64,000 nt of DNA from Centrapalus pauciflorus (taxonomy: Eukaryota; Streptophyta; Magnoliopsida; Asterales; Asteraceae), in NCBI GenBank assembly GCA_020465985.1, contig JAANYP010003761.1, positions 62,001 to 126,000 on the forward strand. The letters are read 5' to 3'. Position numbers and translations under genes: made by a program. Position 1 is the first letter of the stretch, and each line of letters opens with the position of its first letter. Positions 47,127-60,404 of the stretch are shown piece after piece. The notes beneath the pieces are model-generated. The model was not told where the DNA came from. It made no database searches and worked only from the letters and a program-made list of their open reading frames with translations.

Positions 47127-49000
47127 CACTACAAGAAAATTAGCCTTTTGCGGCGACAAATGTCGTCGCGGATGACCTTTTGCGGCGACATGTCGTCGCA
47201 GATTGATCGTCGCCGTAGCCTCGTAGCTAAACATCTTTTGCGATGACTTTTTCCACCTTTTGCGACGACTTTTTCAAACAATATCCTGTTGACACATCAT
47301 CATCTTTTGCGACGACCATGTCGTCGCAAAAAGTATTTTGAAAATTAATTCAAAATTAAAAAAATTAACTTTTTGCGATGACAATGTCGCCGCTAAAAGC
47401 ATCTTTTTGCGACAACCTGTTGACCTTTTGAGACGACATGTTGTCGCTAAAAGTTTAAAAAAAATTTCAGTGGGTTAAACAAAAGAATAAAACACGAAGA
47501 CCGTTATAGATTATACAAGGTTAAACAAAAGAATAAAACACAAAGACTGTTAAGCATTGGATTGATGTAGTTAGTGTCATTGTTAATCTGATATGGACCC
47601 TAATAGATCCTTAGTTCTTGATATTTGTTTAGATCATGAATCTAACACATTTGATCACAAATTCTACTTTTCATTGGATGTTTCTCTCTTGAATTTCACT
47701 TTAAAACACACACATAAGTTTTAAGAGATAAGGAAAATTTCCTTGTATACTTCTACTTAGCTACCCTGAATAACATATTAGTCTTTGCACTTTCACATTG
47801 TTGTTTTTCATCTCAGTATTAAAGTATACCCAACAATCATCCCATTAGAGATGAAAAATCATTTTCCAAATGAAGTGCATAGAAAGGAGTTTTACAAATA
47901 CAAAAAATATTTAAAATCTATATAATTTAAACATATTAAAGTCTTCAGAACTTGATTTTCAATGAGTTGTTCTCTTATTCAAACGCAGAAGCAAACTTCT
48001 TTGTACTCAGTAACAGCTTTCAACAAAAAACTTCTCCAATCAAATTTTTTTATTGTCTCTGATACATGAATCTTCGTTCAGTTAACGATTGTTTACCGTT
48101 TGTTTATGTTTGATTATGAGTTAAAAGAACGAACATAAACAAAAAACACGAACCAGCACTAGAAACGTACTGAGAGAAAATTATCAGACAATTTATCGAG
48201 TTCAAAGTCTCAATCACAACCAGAAACGTATTCAAAAGCAGAAGTTGATAAATTAGTTGCTCGACAAACAAAAAAGCAACAAAAATTAATGGCTCGACAA
48301 GAACTTTTATACAATGCGTTAAGAGCCGCGAATATAGACGTTCCTGGTTATGACGAAGACTCGGAAAATGACGAAGACGAGGAAAACGACGAAGACGAAG
48401 AAGATTATTAGTTTATATTATGTAATCTTTTTTAATTGTAAATGCTTATTTGGTAAATCTTTTGTCACTATTGTTGTTTTGAGATATATTAGATTTGAGT
48501 TTATTGGAACATATAAAATTGTAAATGCTACAAATAGGTTTATATAACCCGATTGGGGGCCAAAAAAACAGCCAAATGCCGTGCATTTTTTGTCACTTTT
48601 TGCGACGACATATTGACCTTTTGCGGCGACAGGTCGTCGCTAAAGCCCACTGGAATTTTTTTTTAACTTTTAGCGACCACATGCCGTCGCCAAAGGTACA
48701 AATGTTGTCGCAAAAAGGAGGCGTTAGCGGCGACTATGTCGTCGCAAAAGGTTTTTATTTTAATTTTGAATTAATTTTCATAATACTTTTTGCGACAACA
48801 ATGTCGTCGCAAAAAATGATGACGTGTCAACACGATATTGCTTGAAAAAGTTGTCGCAAAAGGTGTAAAATGTCGTCGCAAAAGATGTTTAGCTACGAGG
48901 CTACATGCGTCCACATGTCGCTGCAAAAGGTAGTTTGCGACGATATTACAACCTTTAGCGACGACATTTGTCGTCGCAAAAAGCTGATTTTCTTGTAGTG
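47127..49000 (+). mobile_element. CACTA (En/Spm) element, non-autonomous
   Basis: The left end CACTACAAGAAAATTAGC and the reverse of the right end (CACTACAAGAAAATCAGC) are matching termini. The TIR continues through 'cgacaaatgtcgtcgc'. Both subterminal regions (47145-47460, 48595-48985) are filled with 'tttgcgacgac'/'gtcgtcgcaaaa' in both orientations. Neighbouring triplets tgg and act do not match, so no 3-bp duplication is visible. The interior keeps the tail of an element protein. Confidence 0.88.
48187..48411 (+). pseudogene. C-terminal fragment of a CACTA element protein with acidic tail
   Basis: The frame reads YSKAEVDKLVARQTKKQQ, then LMARQELLYNALRAANIDVP, then an Asp/Glu-rich tail ending EDEEDY and TAG at 48409-48411. 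Coiled-coil plus acidic end fits the Ptta/En-Spm accessory proteins of plant CACTA elements. No start or upstream domain is visible in the element. Confidence 0.5.
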
Positions 49001-49200
49001 ACTAGATATGAATATTGAACAACAAACAAAGCTTAATTTATCATTTATTGAACTCAAAAATTAATGTCTCTTGATAAATTGATCCCCTCAGCGGTAGCCC
49101 ACCCCCCTATAGGGGCCAGCCATGAACTTGATGTTTTGATAACTACACAGGTCGTTGGTTGGGATCACAACTTATACCGTCACTTAAAGATTTTTTAATA

Positions 49201-49498
49201 GGGTTTATTAGGAAAAAAAAAGCAAAATGTTTTCACAGTTTTTGTGTTTTCGTCATTCCATGTTTTTTTTTTTAGAAAAGACCCAAGTTAATTTTTTTTC
49301 CTGGTTTTGTGAAATTGGACTATTAGAATCTTGTTATAATTAGTAAACCGAGTTTTTAAAAATTGAAAATTAGGTTTTAATACTCAAATTTCACCCGACC
49401 AAAGAAAAAATTAACTTGAGTACTTTCCAAAAAAAAAACATGAAGGGACGGAAACGTTAAAAAACATGAAAATATGTTGATTTTTTCATTAAAATCTT
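49201..49498. mobile_element. Foldback inverted-repeat element, copy 1
   Basis: Arms 'gggtttattaggaaaaaaaa' and the reverse of the right side fold over nearly the whole length, around a centre at about 49345. The flanks TTTTTAATA and TTTTTAATT match at eight of nine bases. Same family as 53891-54186. Confidence 0.7.
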
Positions 49499-50617
49499 TT
49501 TTTAATTCATGATGAGATTTTCATACGCTAAAGAAGGACATTCCTATATGTACATCCCTCCTCGTCTTAATTTTTACAAATCACACCCCCCCCCTCTTAC
49601 TCACATGAATTTTGTTAATGACATGAGACTCAATGATTAAAAGTTAATCTCCTCTTACATTAAAAAGAATGGTGTGTGATTAGCAATTAAGAGTGTGTAT
49701 TTAAAATTGCCTCTAAATAAATTGTGTATTTGTATATCGATTGTGTTTGTCTTTCTACTTAATGTTTCATGTTTTCTTTTTCGAGTTTTGTTTTTTTATT
49801 TCACTTTTAACATGCACAAAAAGGAAACCAACGAAAATCTATATCTATAATCTATCTATATCTATATCTATATCTATAAATACTAGTAAAATAGTAACTA
49901 AATTGTCACTTGTCATTTTCTCATGATGCCAAGTGGCATCTTCTACTAATACCACATGTTAATTAGTATTAAGATTAATTTAATAATTTTAAATCAAATT
50001 ACTTTTAAGATAAGATCATGATTAGATCCTTACATCCCACAAAATCACAAGTCGTCGTTAAAGCCCACTGGAATTTTGTTTTTTTAACTTTTACCGACCA
50101 CATGTCGTCGCCAAAGGTAATGTCGTTGCAAAAAGGAGGCTTTAGCGGCGACTATGTCGTCGCAAAAGGTTTTTATTTTAATTTTGAATTAATTTTCATA
50201 ATACTTTTTGCGACAACAATGTCGTCGCAAAAAATGATGACGTGTCAACACGATATTGCTTGAAAAAGTTGTCGCAAAAGGTGTAAAATGTCGTCGCAAA
50301 AGATGTTTAGCTACGAGGCTACATGCGCCGACATGTCGTCGCAAAAGGTAATCTGCGACGATATTACCACCTTTAGCGACGACATTTGTCGCCGCAAAAA
50401 GCTGATTTTCTTGTAGTGACTAGATATGAATATTGAACAACAAAACAAAGCTTAATTTATCATTTATTGAACTCAAAAATTAATGTCTCTTGATAAATTG
50501 ATCCCCTCAGCGGTAGCCCGCCCCCCTGTAGGGGCCAGCCATGAACTTGATGTTTTGATAACTATACAGGTCGTTGGTTCGGATCACAACTTATACCGTC
50601 ACTTAAAGATTTTTTAA

Positions 50618-50925
50618 TAGGGTTTATTAGGAAAAAAAAAAGCAAAATGTTTTCACAGTTTTTGTGTTTTCGTCATTCCATTTTTTTTTCAGAAAAGACC
50701 CAAGTTAATTTTTTTTTCCTGATTTTGTGAAATTGGACTATTAGAATCTTGTTATAATTAGTAAACCGAGTTTTTAAAAATTGAAAATTAGGTTTTAATA
50801 CTCAAATTTCACCCGACCAAAGAAAAAATTAAACTTGAGTACTTTTCCAAATAAAAACATGGAGGGACAGAAACGTATAAAAAATGAAAATATGTTGATT
50901 TTTTCATTAAAAATCTTTTTTAATT
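50618..50925. mobile_element. Foldback inverted-repeat element, copy 2 (inside tandem duplication)
   Basis: Duplicate of the element at 49.2 kb carried along in unit 2 of the tandem duplication. Confidence 0.7.
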
Positions 50926-51267
50926 CATGATGAGATTTTCATACGCTAAAGAAGGACATTCCTATATGTACATCCCTCCTCTTCTTAATTTTTACAAATC
51001 ACACCCCCCCTCTTACTCACATGATTTTTGCTAATGACGTGAGACTCAATGAATAAAAGTTAATCTCCTCTTACATTAAAAAGAATGGTGTGTGATTAGC
51101 AATTAAGAGTGTGTATTTAAAATTGCCTCTAAAGAAAATGTGTATTTGTATATCGATTGTGTTTATCTTTCTACTTAATGTTTCATGTTTTCTTTTTCGA
51201 GTTTTGTTTTTTTATTTCACTTTTGACATGCACAAAAAGGAAACCAACGAAAATCTATATCTGTAAT

Positions 51268-51695
51268 CTATCTATAAATACTAGTAAAATAGTAACTAAA
51301 TTGGCACTTGTCATTTTCTCATGATGCCAAGTGACATCTTCTACTAATGCCACATGTTAATTAGTATTAAGATTAATTTAATAATTTTAAATCAAATTAC
51401 TTTTAAGATAAGATCATGATTAGATCCTTACATCCCACAAAATCACAACAAACAATATTTAAAAGATTTTTTTGATTAATAATTATAATAATAAAATTAA
51501 TACTAATAATAAACTTAAACGTTATTATTGATTAGTTTTTTGTTTAATGATTTATACATAAATTAATTATAATAAGATATATTAAATATTATTAGTATTA
51601 AAAGTTTGAATATTATTTTAAAATTTTAAGTTTATATAGATTTAATAAACAAATTTATTAAAGTTATCCGTGTAATCCACGGGTTAATAAACTAG
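51268..51695 (+). mobile_element. Short Helitron-like element
   Basis: The left side TCTATCTATAAATACTAG fits a Helitron TC.. start. The right end has a CCGTG-loop-CACGG hairpin (51668-51682) 9 bp before the terminal CTAG at 51692-51695, followed by T, the expected Helitron 3' structure and A/T insertion context. Unit 1 of the tandem duplication holds only the first ~170 bp of it. TATATTAATAAAAG right after it looks like the start of another Helitron. Confidence 0.7.
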
Positions 51696-52974
51696 TATAT
51701 TAATAAAAGAAAATCTCTGAGGCCACGCGTCATTTTCTCATCCATTTAAATTTTGATTTCCCATCTTTAATACATACAGTTAAAAAAGAAAACATTTTAA
51801 ATATTCTAATATTAATCTAAGTTTATTTTTAAGACAAAAAAGTTCATCTTTTGATATCTAATATTTAATTAAAACATAAATTCTTTTTATCTTATATGAT
51901 ATTTTCTTGGTATAAAACATACATAACTGTACGTAAATTATTTTAATTAAAGGCAATTGTTTATGTTAGTTTTTATAAAGTGGATTTAGCTTACGTATTT
52001 TGGGTGTTTTTTATTCAGAAAAAAATGGATCTTATTGCATTAATAATTAGATAAAACTAGATTCTTATGAATTTTATGTAAATCGAGCACACAATTTTTT
52101 TGTTTTTTTAGATTAAACTAATCTCACATTCGTAAAAAAAATTAATTTTAAGTTAAAAGTTTGCGGATAATTTTTTTCATGACATATATTGATAGTATAC
52201 AAAATATTATAGTTGAGAAACATTATAAATGTTTAAGTTGAATTGAATTTTCGATAAACTAAATATATGCTTGTATCATGTGCATATAATAATTGTGTAT
52301 TTGTTTATAAGTTATATTCTTAAAAAAATTATTATTATTATTATTATTATTATAATATATATGTGTGCGTGTGTGTGTGTGTGTAAAAGAAAATGTTTAG
52401 CATCACGTGTCGTTTCTTCGGTTAATACAAAATTTTGTTTTCCCACCCAAATTTCCATATAGGATTCTTCTTAATTAGTTATCTAATTTATTTTTTAAAT
52501 TTAAATAAAAATATAATTAAGTACTACCTAATTTAACCGCTATATATATAAAACAATCTTTTTAATCGATTTAAATAACTTTCAGATTTAACTACTAACG
52601 TTAGCTAACCATGCATTATTTTATATATTTAAAATTGAAAATAATGCAATATTGAAAATGAGTTGTTTTATAGTACGTAACATAAAAAATTTACCGGGGT
52701 TGTTTGATCTCTATGCCAATACACTGGATATGCCACTGTACACACACCCACACACATAAACGATAGAAATTATTTATTATATTTATTCATAATTGGATCA
52801 ATGTTTAATTCCAGTCTAATAGTAGTAAGTAATTAAGTCTTGAGTTGTGATGGTATACAAACGCAATGATTATGAACGCACAACGGAATCCTAGGCAGAG
52901 GAACATCACAAACCCATAAACAATCTTTGTAGCTCTCACACGGTACTTTACTAGATGCACAATCTATTGTGTAG

Positions 52975-53500
<526 letters not shown>

Positions 53501-53890
53501 AAATACAAAGGATTCAAAATCAAGACATAACAATACGAGCATTTGAAACCCTAGCCACACCCAAATAGGCTTCAACTTTCTACTCCTATAATTTATCACA
53601 TTTGAAACACCCTTGACAATAATTTCATGATAACCACCCATGATCAAACATAATACCATAGATAAGAAAATTATGATAAATTAATAAAGTTTGAAATTAA
53701 GCGACATACATAAGTCATGCACTAAATTTGCTAATCTTTATATACTGATAAAGAAGAACATTTAATGATACATGACATCACATCAACTAACTGAATTCTC
53801 ATTTTCATTTTCAACTTTCCAAAAATAACTCTTTCAATATACTCATTTAATTGATTTTAAAAAACAAAAGTAATTACTATGATTTAAGTT

Positions 53891-54186
53891 GGGTTTATTA
53901 TGAAAAAAAACCAACATGTTTTCATGTTTTTTGCGTTTTCGTCCCTCCATGTTATTTTTTTCCATTAAAGTTGTCAAGTTATTCTTTTCTTTTTGGTTTA
54001 GTGAAATTTGGACATTAGAACCCGGCTTTTTAGTTTTTAAAACTCGGTTCACAAATTATAACCGGTGTCTAATGTCTAAATTTCACCAAACCAAAAAGAA
54101 AAGAATAACTTAAGGTTTTTTATGGAAAAAAAATAACATGGAGGAACGAAAACGTAAAAACATGTTGATTTTTTCATAATAAACCC
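53891..54186. mobile_element. Foldback element with exact 9-bp target duplication (Mutator-derived)
   Basis: Arms begin GGGTTTATTATGAAAAAA on both strands and fold for about 130 bp each, leaving a short centre near 54035. ATTTAAGTT is present on both sides (53882-53890 and 54187-54195). A 9-bp duplication is the Mutator-superfamily hallmark. Confidence 0.87.
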
Positions 54187-54349
54187 ATTTAAGTTCTATA
54201 AATAAAAGTCAATTGACTTAATTCAATTTAATTACTTTTGTATTTCATATCTAATTGGCTAATTTTATTTACATTGTTTTATTTTAAAAGTTTTTCATAT
54301 AACTTTTTTGGTACTTTAATTGTCGTCGTTAAAACATATATTTTTCTTA

Positions 54350-56545
54350 GGGCAAATGACCAAAAATAGTAACAACTTTTGACATTTTTATCATTAATAG
54401 TAACATTATTTATTTTTTATCATTAATAGCAACAACTTTTTATTTTTCTATCAATAATAGTAATGCGTGACCTGAAAACCTGTTTAGCAGGTCACCAACT
54501 TTTCATTTATCAATAATAGTAACATCTTTTTAGATTTTTATCAATAATAGTAATATATCAAATTAAAAACATAATTTCTTTTATTATATTAAGTTTTCTA
54601 ATATTTCATAAACACCAAAATAAACCAAAGAATCAAATATTAAAAGAGTTACTAAATGTCACAACTATATATAATCTATCTATACTATTAAAAGAGTTAC
54701 TAAATGTCACATGGCGTGGTCTCATTTAATTTGCCACATGTCGCTCTCTCCTTTTGTCACGTCATTTACTGATTTTATTTTTAAATTTTAAAGCAAATCA
54801 AATCTATGTAAATCTGATATGGATTAATTTTATAACTAACTAATTAAAATTAAGCAAACTTTATTATTCATATAATTATTATAGAATACATAAATATAAA
54901 TAACAATTTCTAAAATTAACTCATGTAATACATGGATAATAACCAAGTATTAATGAAAAAAATACTATGAATCATTTTAGTTTTCACTTATTCCAACAAA
55001 AAAACTACGAACCATCATTATCATAGTTTTTTCGAATAAAATAATACAAATCGTTTCATTTTTTAGTTTTTTTCCAATATAAATAGATCATAGTTTTTTT
55101 TATTTAAAAAATAAAGAATCAAAATGGGTCTCAATATTTTTCATTAATAAAACTATAAACAACAATGAGACATGGTTTTTCCATTCATAGAAAAACTAAA
55201 AAATGAATGGGTTGTAATACTTTTTCATTTGGAATAAAAAAATTACAAATTGAACGGTTTTTTAGTAAATTCCGAACGAAATTGATTACAAATCATTCAA
55301 CTTTTAGCTTTCCGGAATGAAAAACTACGACCCAATCATGTTTTAAGTTTTTTTTTACAAAAAACTATAAATCATTTTGAGTTTTCGTACAAAATAATTG
55401 CAACTCATTTATTTTTTTAACAACGAAAAAAACACTTGCTAAACCAAATTCTATAATTTAGCACCTTATAACACAATCAACTCATTTAAATTAGAGGTTT
55501 CTTACCTTCTCAAGTTAAATAACTCCACAAGCCAAGATAAAGATGAATTCCAGAGCTCAATTCGATCCGTTACGAATTTTTTTCCTTCTGTTTGCTCTTA
55601 CAAACAAACACAACACTTCTCAATTGTTTTTGGAATGAATGAAAATGAAACAAAGAGTTAAACGTGTTATACATATAAACATATCGTTTATAATGCGGGT
55701 TCGACACCGATACCCGACCTATTATCAATATTTCATAATCAATATCAATATTCCCATTTAATTCCGTTGTCTCATAATTATTAATAATCCGCAAGAATTA
55801 TAATCCGGTGACATGTATACTCGACCCCGACACGTGTTCATTTCACTAATCGTCATATCATTGCCCCAAGCAATATTAATAATTTAATCAACCAATAAAT
55901 TAAATCCACGAAATATTTCTCAAAGACGGGGTGTTACAATTTTTAACTACACAAAAAATTATGAATAATTGTGGTTTATAGTTTTTCTGCTTGAAAAATA
56001 TTGCAACCAATTTTTATTTTTAGTTTTTTATATAAAAAAACCTACAGCCATTTTAGATCGAAAAAACTAAAAAGCCAAAATAGTTCATATTATTTTGTTG
56101 GAAAAAACTAAAAATAGAATGATTTATAGTTTTTTCGTTTGGAAAAATTGAAATTGAAATGATTCGTAGTATTTTTTTCGTTCATATTATATATAATTGT
56201 GAATAAATAATCAAATATTATATAACCGTAAATAAATAATCTGAATAAATATTCGGAATAAAAATTTGGTTTATTTTGGTGTTTATGAAATATTAGAAAA
56301 GTTAATAAAATAAAAAAAAATCATGTTTTTAATTTGATATGTTACTATTATTGATAAAAATCTGAAAAGATATTACTATTTTTGATAAATGAAAAGTTGG
56401 TGACCTGCTATACAGGTTTGCAGGTCACCCATTACTATTATTGATAGAAAAATAAAAAGTTGTTTCTATTAATGATAAAAAATAAATAATGTTACTATTA
56501 ATGATAAAAATGTCAAAAGTTGTTACTATTTTTGGTCATTTGCCC
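54350..56545. mobile_element. Mutator-like element (MULE) with long TIRs and exact 9-bp target duplication
   Basis: TTTTTCTTA flanks both ends (54341-54349 and 56546-56554). The TIRs start GGGCAAATGACCAAAAATAG and match for about 250 bp and, with gaps, further inward to 'caccaaaataaacca'. The interior has no transposase frame. A Helitron lies at 54675-54947. The rest is built of 'aaaaactac.aaccattt' words in both orientations, and a stretch ending GGGGTGTTACA at about 55938 resembles the TGTAACA-type ends of the 34.4- and 37.1-kb elements. Confidence 0.92.
54675..54947 (+). mobile_element. Short Helitron-like element inside the MULE
   Basis: It starts TCTATCTATACTATTAAAAG after an A and ends AACCAAG before a T. 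A CATG-loop-CATG hairpin (54922-54934) precedes the end, aligning with the CCGTG/CACGG hairpin of the Helitron at 51.7 kb. A 25-bp stretch 'attaaaagagttactaaatg' occurs just left of it and again near its start. Confidence 0.65.
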
Positions 56546-56785
56546 TTTTTCTTAACTATTTATTTACAACAATTAAAATGTAAATATTTTTATAATTTTT
56601 ATAATTTATTTATTTCAGTTTCATATTACTACATTATTATTGTTTTTATAATAATATTTTAAATTTATATATTATTAAAGATAATTATCTATTAAATATT
56701 TATCTTTATATAATAATAAATAAGAAGCTCTAATAAAATTGTTATTATATTTATCTTTATTATATTAATAAAAGAGAACCTCTAA

Positions 56786-57260
56786 TACACTCGATCCATA
56801 ATTAAGAAATTTATCATGACCAAATCCTCAAATTATTTACCTGAAATCAATAGGATAATAAAGAATATTTGCTTCATTCTTGAATGGTGGATTTCTAAAT
56901 AATTGGTGTAGATTTTTATATTTGCATTTGGTTGCAATTGCATGTGTATATATAGATAAATATTTTATTATGTTATGTTATCATATTAATCATTTCACAC
57001 TTAACTATAAGTAATTTGTAGCCATGTAATTTAATTTACACACATGTGACAAACTACCATAAAACGAATGTTAATGATATCATCTAATTAAAGCAATTCA
57101 AACCTACTAATTAGTATTTTGAGCATTTATGAGGTTTAATTGACATTAAATGATTCAGTAAATATTTTTAACTTTTATTTGTTCTTTATAAGGAAAACAA
57201 TTGATTTTATTAAACGTCGTATTTTATAGCGAAAACTATTAAAATGCCTGAACAAAAGAA
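56786..57260 (+). repeat. Triplicated segment, copy B
   Basis: It starts 'ctcgatccataattaagaaa' right after 'ttatattaataaaagagaac', a Helitron-like start, and contains both the copy A tail ('ttaaacgtcgtattttatag') and the copy C middle ('tttgtagccatgtaattt'). It is therefore the fullest version of the right part. Confidence 0.8.
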
Positions 57261-57269
57261 ACTAGCTAA

Positions 57270-58250
57270 TTAACCCTAATTCACATACAAACTCCCTGCG
57301 GATTCGATCCTTACTTTCCTACGCTAATAGTTAGATTTAAGGTTATTTCTACAAGCCACAACGACGGCTCGTCACCTGGGCTATTATTAGCTAATCACTG
57401 TGAGTTCTAGGATTAAGGTAGAATAATGATTACATATTAATTGTTGTTTATGCAAGGGTGTTAACATGCTACTTGATCATGCATGCTCATATGCCGCATT
57501 GATAGGTTCGTTGTAGCCTTATTGGACATGTTATCTTGATCATGAATTTAAAGTGTATTGCCATGCTAGTTGACATCATTGTGGATTGATTTTCGTGTAT
57601 TTTATATGGTATGCCTAACTGTTTATATGTATTAATAATATTTGTTGGAAGATGACAATTCATGTTTGATGACCTCGTAGGTTGGACAAATCATTTATAT
57701 GATTGATAAATAATAGTTGAGATATATGCATGACACTTTCAAGTTGTATATTGGGTCACCCATCGTGACAAATTATTTGATTATGAATGATGAATAGGGA
57801 CTATTTAATCGGTAGGTTTATTAGAAATATCAAACAGCCCCGATGATATATTAGAGCCGTTAACGAAGAATGGTTAGTAGAACCACATAAGTGGTTTCTT
57901 TTAATTGGTCTGATGGACTATTATAGATTCTCATGAGTTATTTTGATCCCTAATTTGTTGTGGTATATGTTTTGGACCCATTTGGATGTCCATGGAATAT
58001 TCCTAGCCCAGTTGGATGCCAGATGACCGACATACTTGAATCCTCGGAAATCCCGACTATGATAAGAACAGTCCCGATTATGATAGGGACAGCCTCGTAC
58101 TATGCTAGAGGCAATGCCACTCCCGACTATGATAGAAACCCCAGACGACCATGTGGTATGTGGTTATTGGATTGTGATGGGATTATCTCATGTGAGGACG
58201 GCAACGGGCCGCCTGCGGGCGGTGATGATCTGATGTTGCTGGTTGTTGGG
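57270..58250. mobile_element. Probable LTR-retrotransposon-derived sequence with 21-bp repeats
   Basis: 'ccctgcggattcgatcctta' near 57294 is wording found in untranslated parts of plant LTR elements. 58050-58140 holds imperfect units of 'tcccgactatgatagaaac'. The stretch abuts the broken TNP2 gene. No frame of its own is supported. Confidence 0.4.
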
Positions 58251-58259
58251 CTGGTGTCC

Positions 58260-59746
58260 GCAACTCGTGAAAATGTAGATTCTCCATCCAATGGTGGCCT
58301 TATCACATCAAACTCATTTTTACGATCAAACGCCTTCTTTAGTCTGCGATATGGATGAGTCTTTGGAAGTGATCTTCGATGTCCCATGTATACCATTTTG
58401 CGACAATTTTTTAACCACAATGAACGTGTATCATCTTCACAAACTGGACACGCCTTCCCTCCTTTCGTGCTGTATGACAAAGTGTCATACGCTGGGAAAT
58501 CACTTATGGTGCAAAATATCATGGCCCGCATTTGAAAATTCTCCTTCTTATATGCATCGTAGACTTTGATACTCGGGCTCCATAACTTTTTCATGTCTTC
58601 AATTAATGGAGCCAAGTACACATCAATGTCGTTACCCGGTTGTTTTGGACCTTGAATTAACAATGACATCATGATATATTTTCGCTTCATGCATAACCAA
58701 GGCGGAAGATTGTAGATGCACAAAAGATATGGCCATGTACAGTTACAACTGCTCATGTTACCAAATGGATTAATTCCATCTGAACTAAGTCCCAATCGCA
58801 TATTTCTCAATTCTTCACCAAATTCTACAAAATCATCATCAATATTCCACCATTGAGGTGAATCAACAACATGTCTTAACTTTCCTTCATTATTACGTTC
58901 CTCTTTATGCCAACGCAACAATTTTGCATCTTTGGCATTCGCAAATAATCGCTTCAATCTTGGCACAATGGGCAAATACCATAAAAGTGTGGCAGAGGGT
59001 CCATTCTTTGTCACGTCATTATTTTTTTTTATTTTCTGCTTCTGTTTATACCTAGATGCACCACATATGACACATTCATCTAGGTTTTCGTATCTATTTC
59101 TGTTCAACATACAATCATTTGGACATGCATGGATTCTTTCTATTTCCAATCCCATTGGACACATCAATTTTTTCGCTTGGTATAATGAAATTGGCAGTTC
59201 GTTATCTTCCGAAAGCATGTCATGCAAAATCTCTAACAAACTTGTGAAACTTTTATCACTCCATCCATTGTTGACTTTTATATTAAACAATTTCAAAACT
59301 ACAGAAAGTTTGGTGAATTCCGTACAACCAGTGTATAATGGCTTTTCTGAGTCGTCAAATAACTGTTGAAATCTATCTTGATATTTTTCAGCAACATCAC
59401 CCTCCAAATCATGTAACATGTCATCTAAATTATCATAATCGTCATAATTGATCGACTCAACATTATTAATTCCACCATCTACGGCCGAGTTACTTGTAGA
59501 TAATAATTCACCATCTCGTGACCAACAAGTATACCATTCCATAAATCCATTCACTATCAAATGTCCTTTAATTTTACTAGAATCTTCAAATACACAAAAA
59601 TTTTTACACTCTTTACATGGACACCAAATTCTACGCGTTACTTTGTTAAACCGATCATCCTCAGCAACTTTCATAAACTCAGACAAACATGTCAAATACT
59701 CTATTGAAGCACGTTCTATCTCGTACATCCATATACTTCGATCCAT
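58260..59746 (-). pseudogene. CACTA TNP2 transposase, 3'-truncated
   Basis: The frame from ATG at 59746 reads MDRSIWMYEIERASIEYLTC with WCPCKECKNF (transposase-associated domain, residues ~1-85). TNP2 family blocks follow: LYQAKKLMCPMGLEIERIHA, CPNDCMLNRNRYENLDECVI and LWYLPIVPRLKRLFANAKDA. Then come MRLGLSSDGINPFGNMSS, YNLPPWLCMKRKYIMMSLLI and FPAYDTLSYSTKGGKACPVC. Homology stops soon after the RPPLDGESTFSRV region (about residue 490); the final ~45 codons of the open frame run into unrelated DNA. The catalytic C-terminal half is missing, so it is inactive. Confidence 0.9.
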
Positions 59747-60307
59747 TTGAAATTAAAACAAGACATTTAATATGTCACATGCTATGAGTATGTCTAAATG
59801 TACATGATGATGGTCAATCCTATCCCACTTTTTGAATACTTTGTCTCATATGTGAATCTGTATTAACAAACTGAATATTAAGAAAAAACCGGCAGCATTT
59901 CCCCTTAACTCCCCAAGTATACGTATAAAACGCAACCCGTGAGAGTAAAGAGAACTGTATACCGATTTTTTCCTAAATACTCAATTTGTTAATACGTATT
60001 CACATCCTAAAAGAGACAAAGTATTCAAAAAGCAGTCCCAAAACGGGGACAATCCAAAATTAATCTCTAGTAGATTAATTTTAGACAGGTGTATGTAAAC
60101 TAATGACATATGAAATCCTATGTTTGCCCAACAATTGACAACCCACACTAAATGAATGTTATGAAAATTAAAATGATATAAAGATTAGAATATAAATTAC
60201 TCAATAGTCAACGATCAATAGATCCAACACAGATAATATAGTCAGTGCGAATGCTTTTGTAGAAGTACCTTCAATTAATATATAATAATTAAGAAAAATT
60301 AGCAATT

Positions 60308-60309
<2 letters not shown>

Positions 60310-60404
<95 letters not shown>

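Larger units (their letters stand above)
48633..51448. repeat. 1.4-kb two-copy tandem duplication (CACTA right end, foldback element, Helitron start)
   Basis: Unit 1 is 48633-50050 and unit 2 is 50051-51448. Both begin 'gtcgtcg.taaagcccactgg' and end 'cttacatcccacaaaatcac' plus AA. They carry in order the CACTA right end, 'actagatatgaatattgaac', a foldback element, and the first part of a Helitron. Differences are scattered base changes and small indels, so the duplication is not a recent assembly copy. Confidence 0.9.

Noticed and set aside
48595..48985. Regular GC-rich words 'gtcgtcgcaaaa' looked like a CRISPR-type or regulatory array
   Set aside because: Words occur in both orientations with irregular spacing, lie next to CACTACAAGAAAA termini, and fit CACTA subterminal repeats.
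47124..49003. 3-bp target duplication for the 47-49 kb CACTA element
   Set aside because: Neighbouring triplets are tgg and act; they do not match, so none is claimed.
57960..58358. 132-codon plus-strand frame
   Set aside because: It runs through the 21-bp repeat patch and antisense to the TNP2 end; no recognisable protein.
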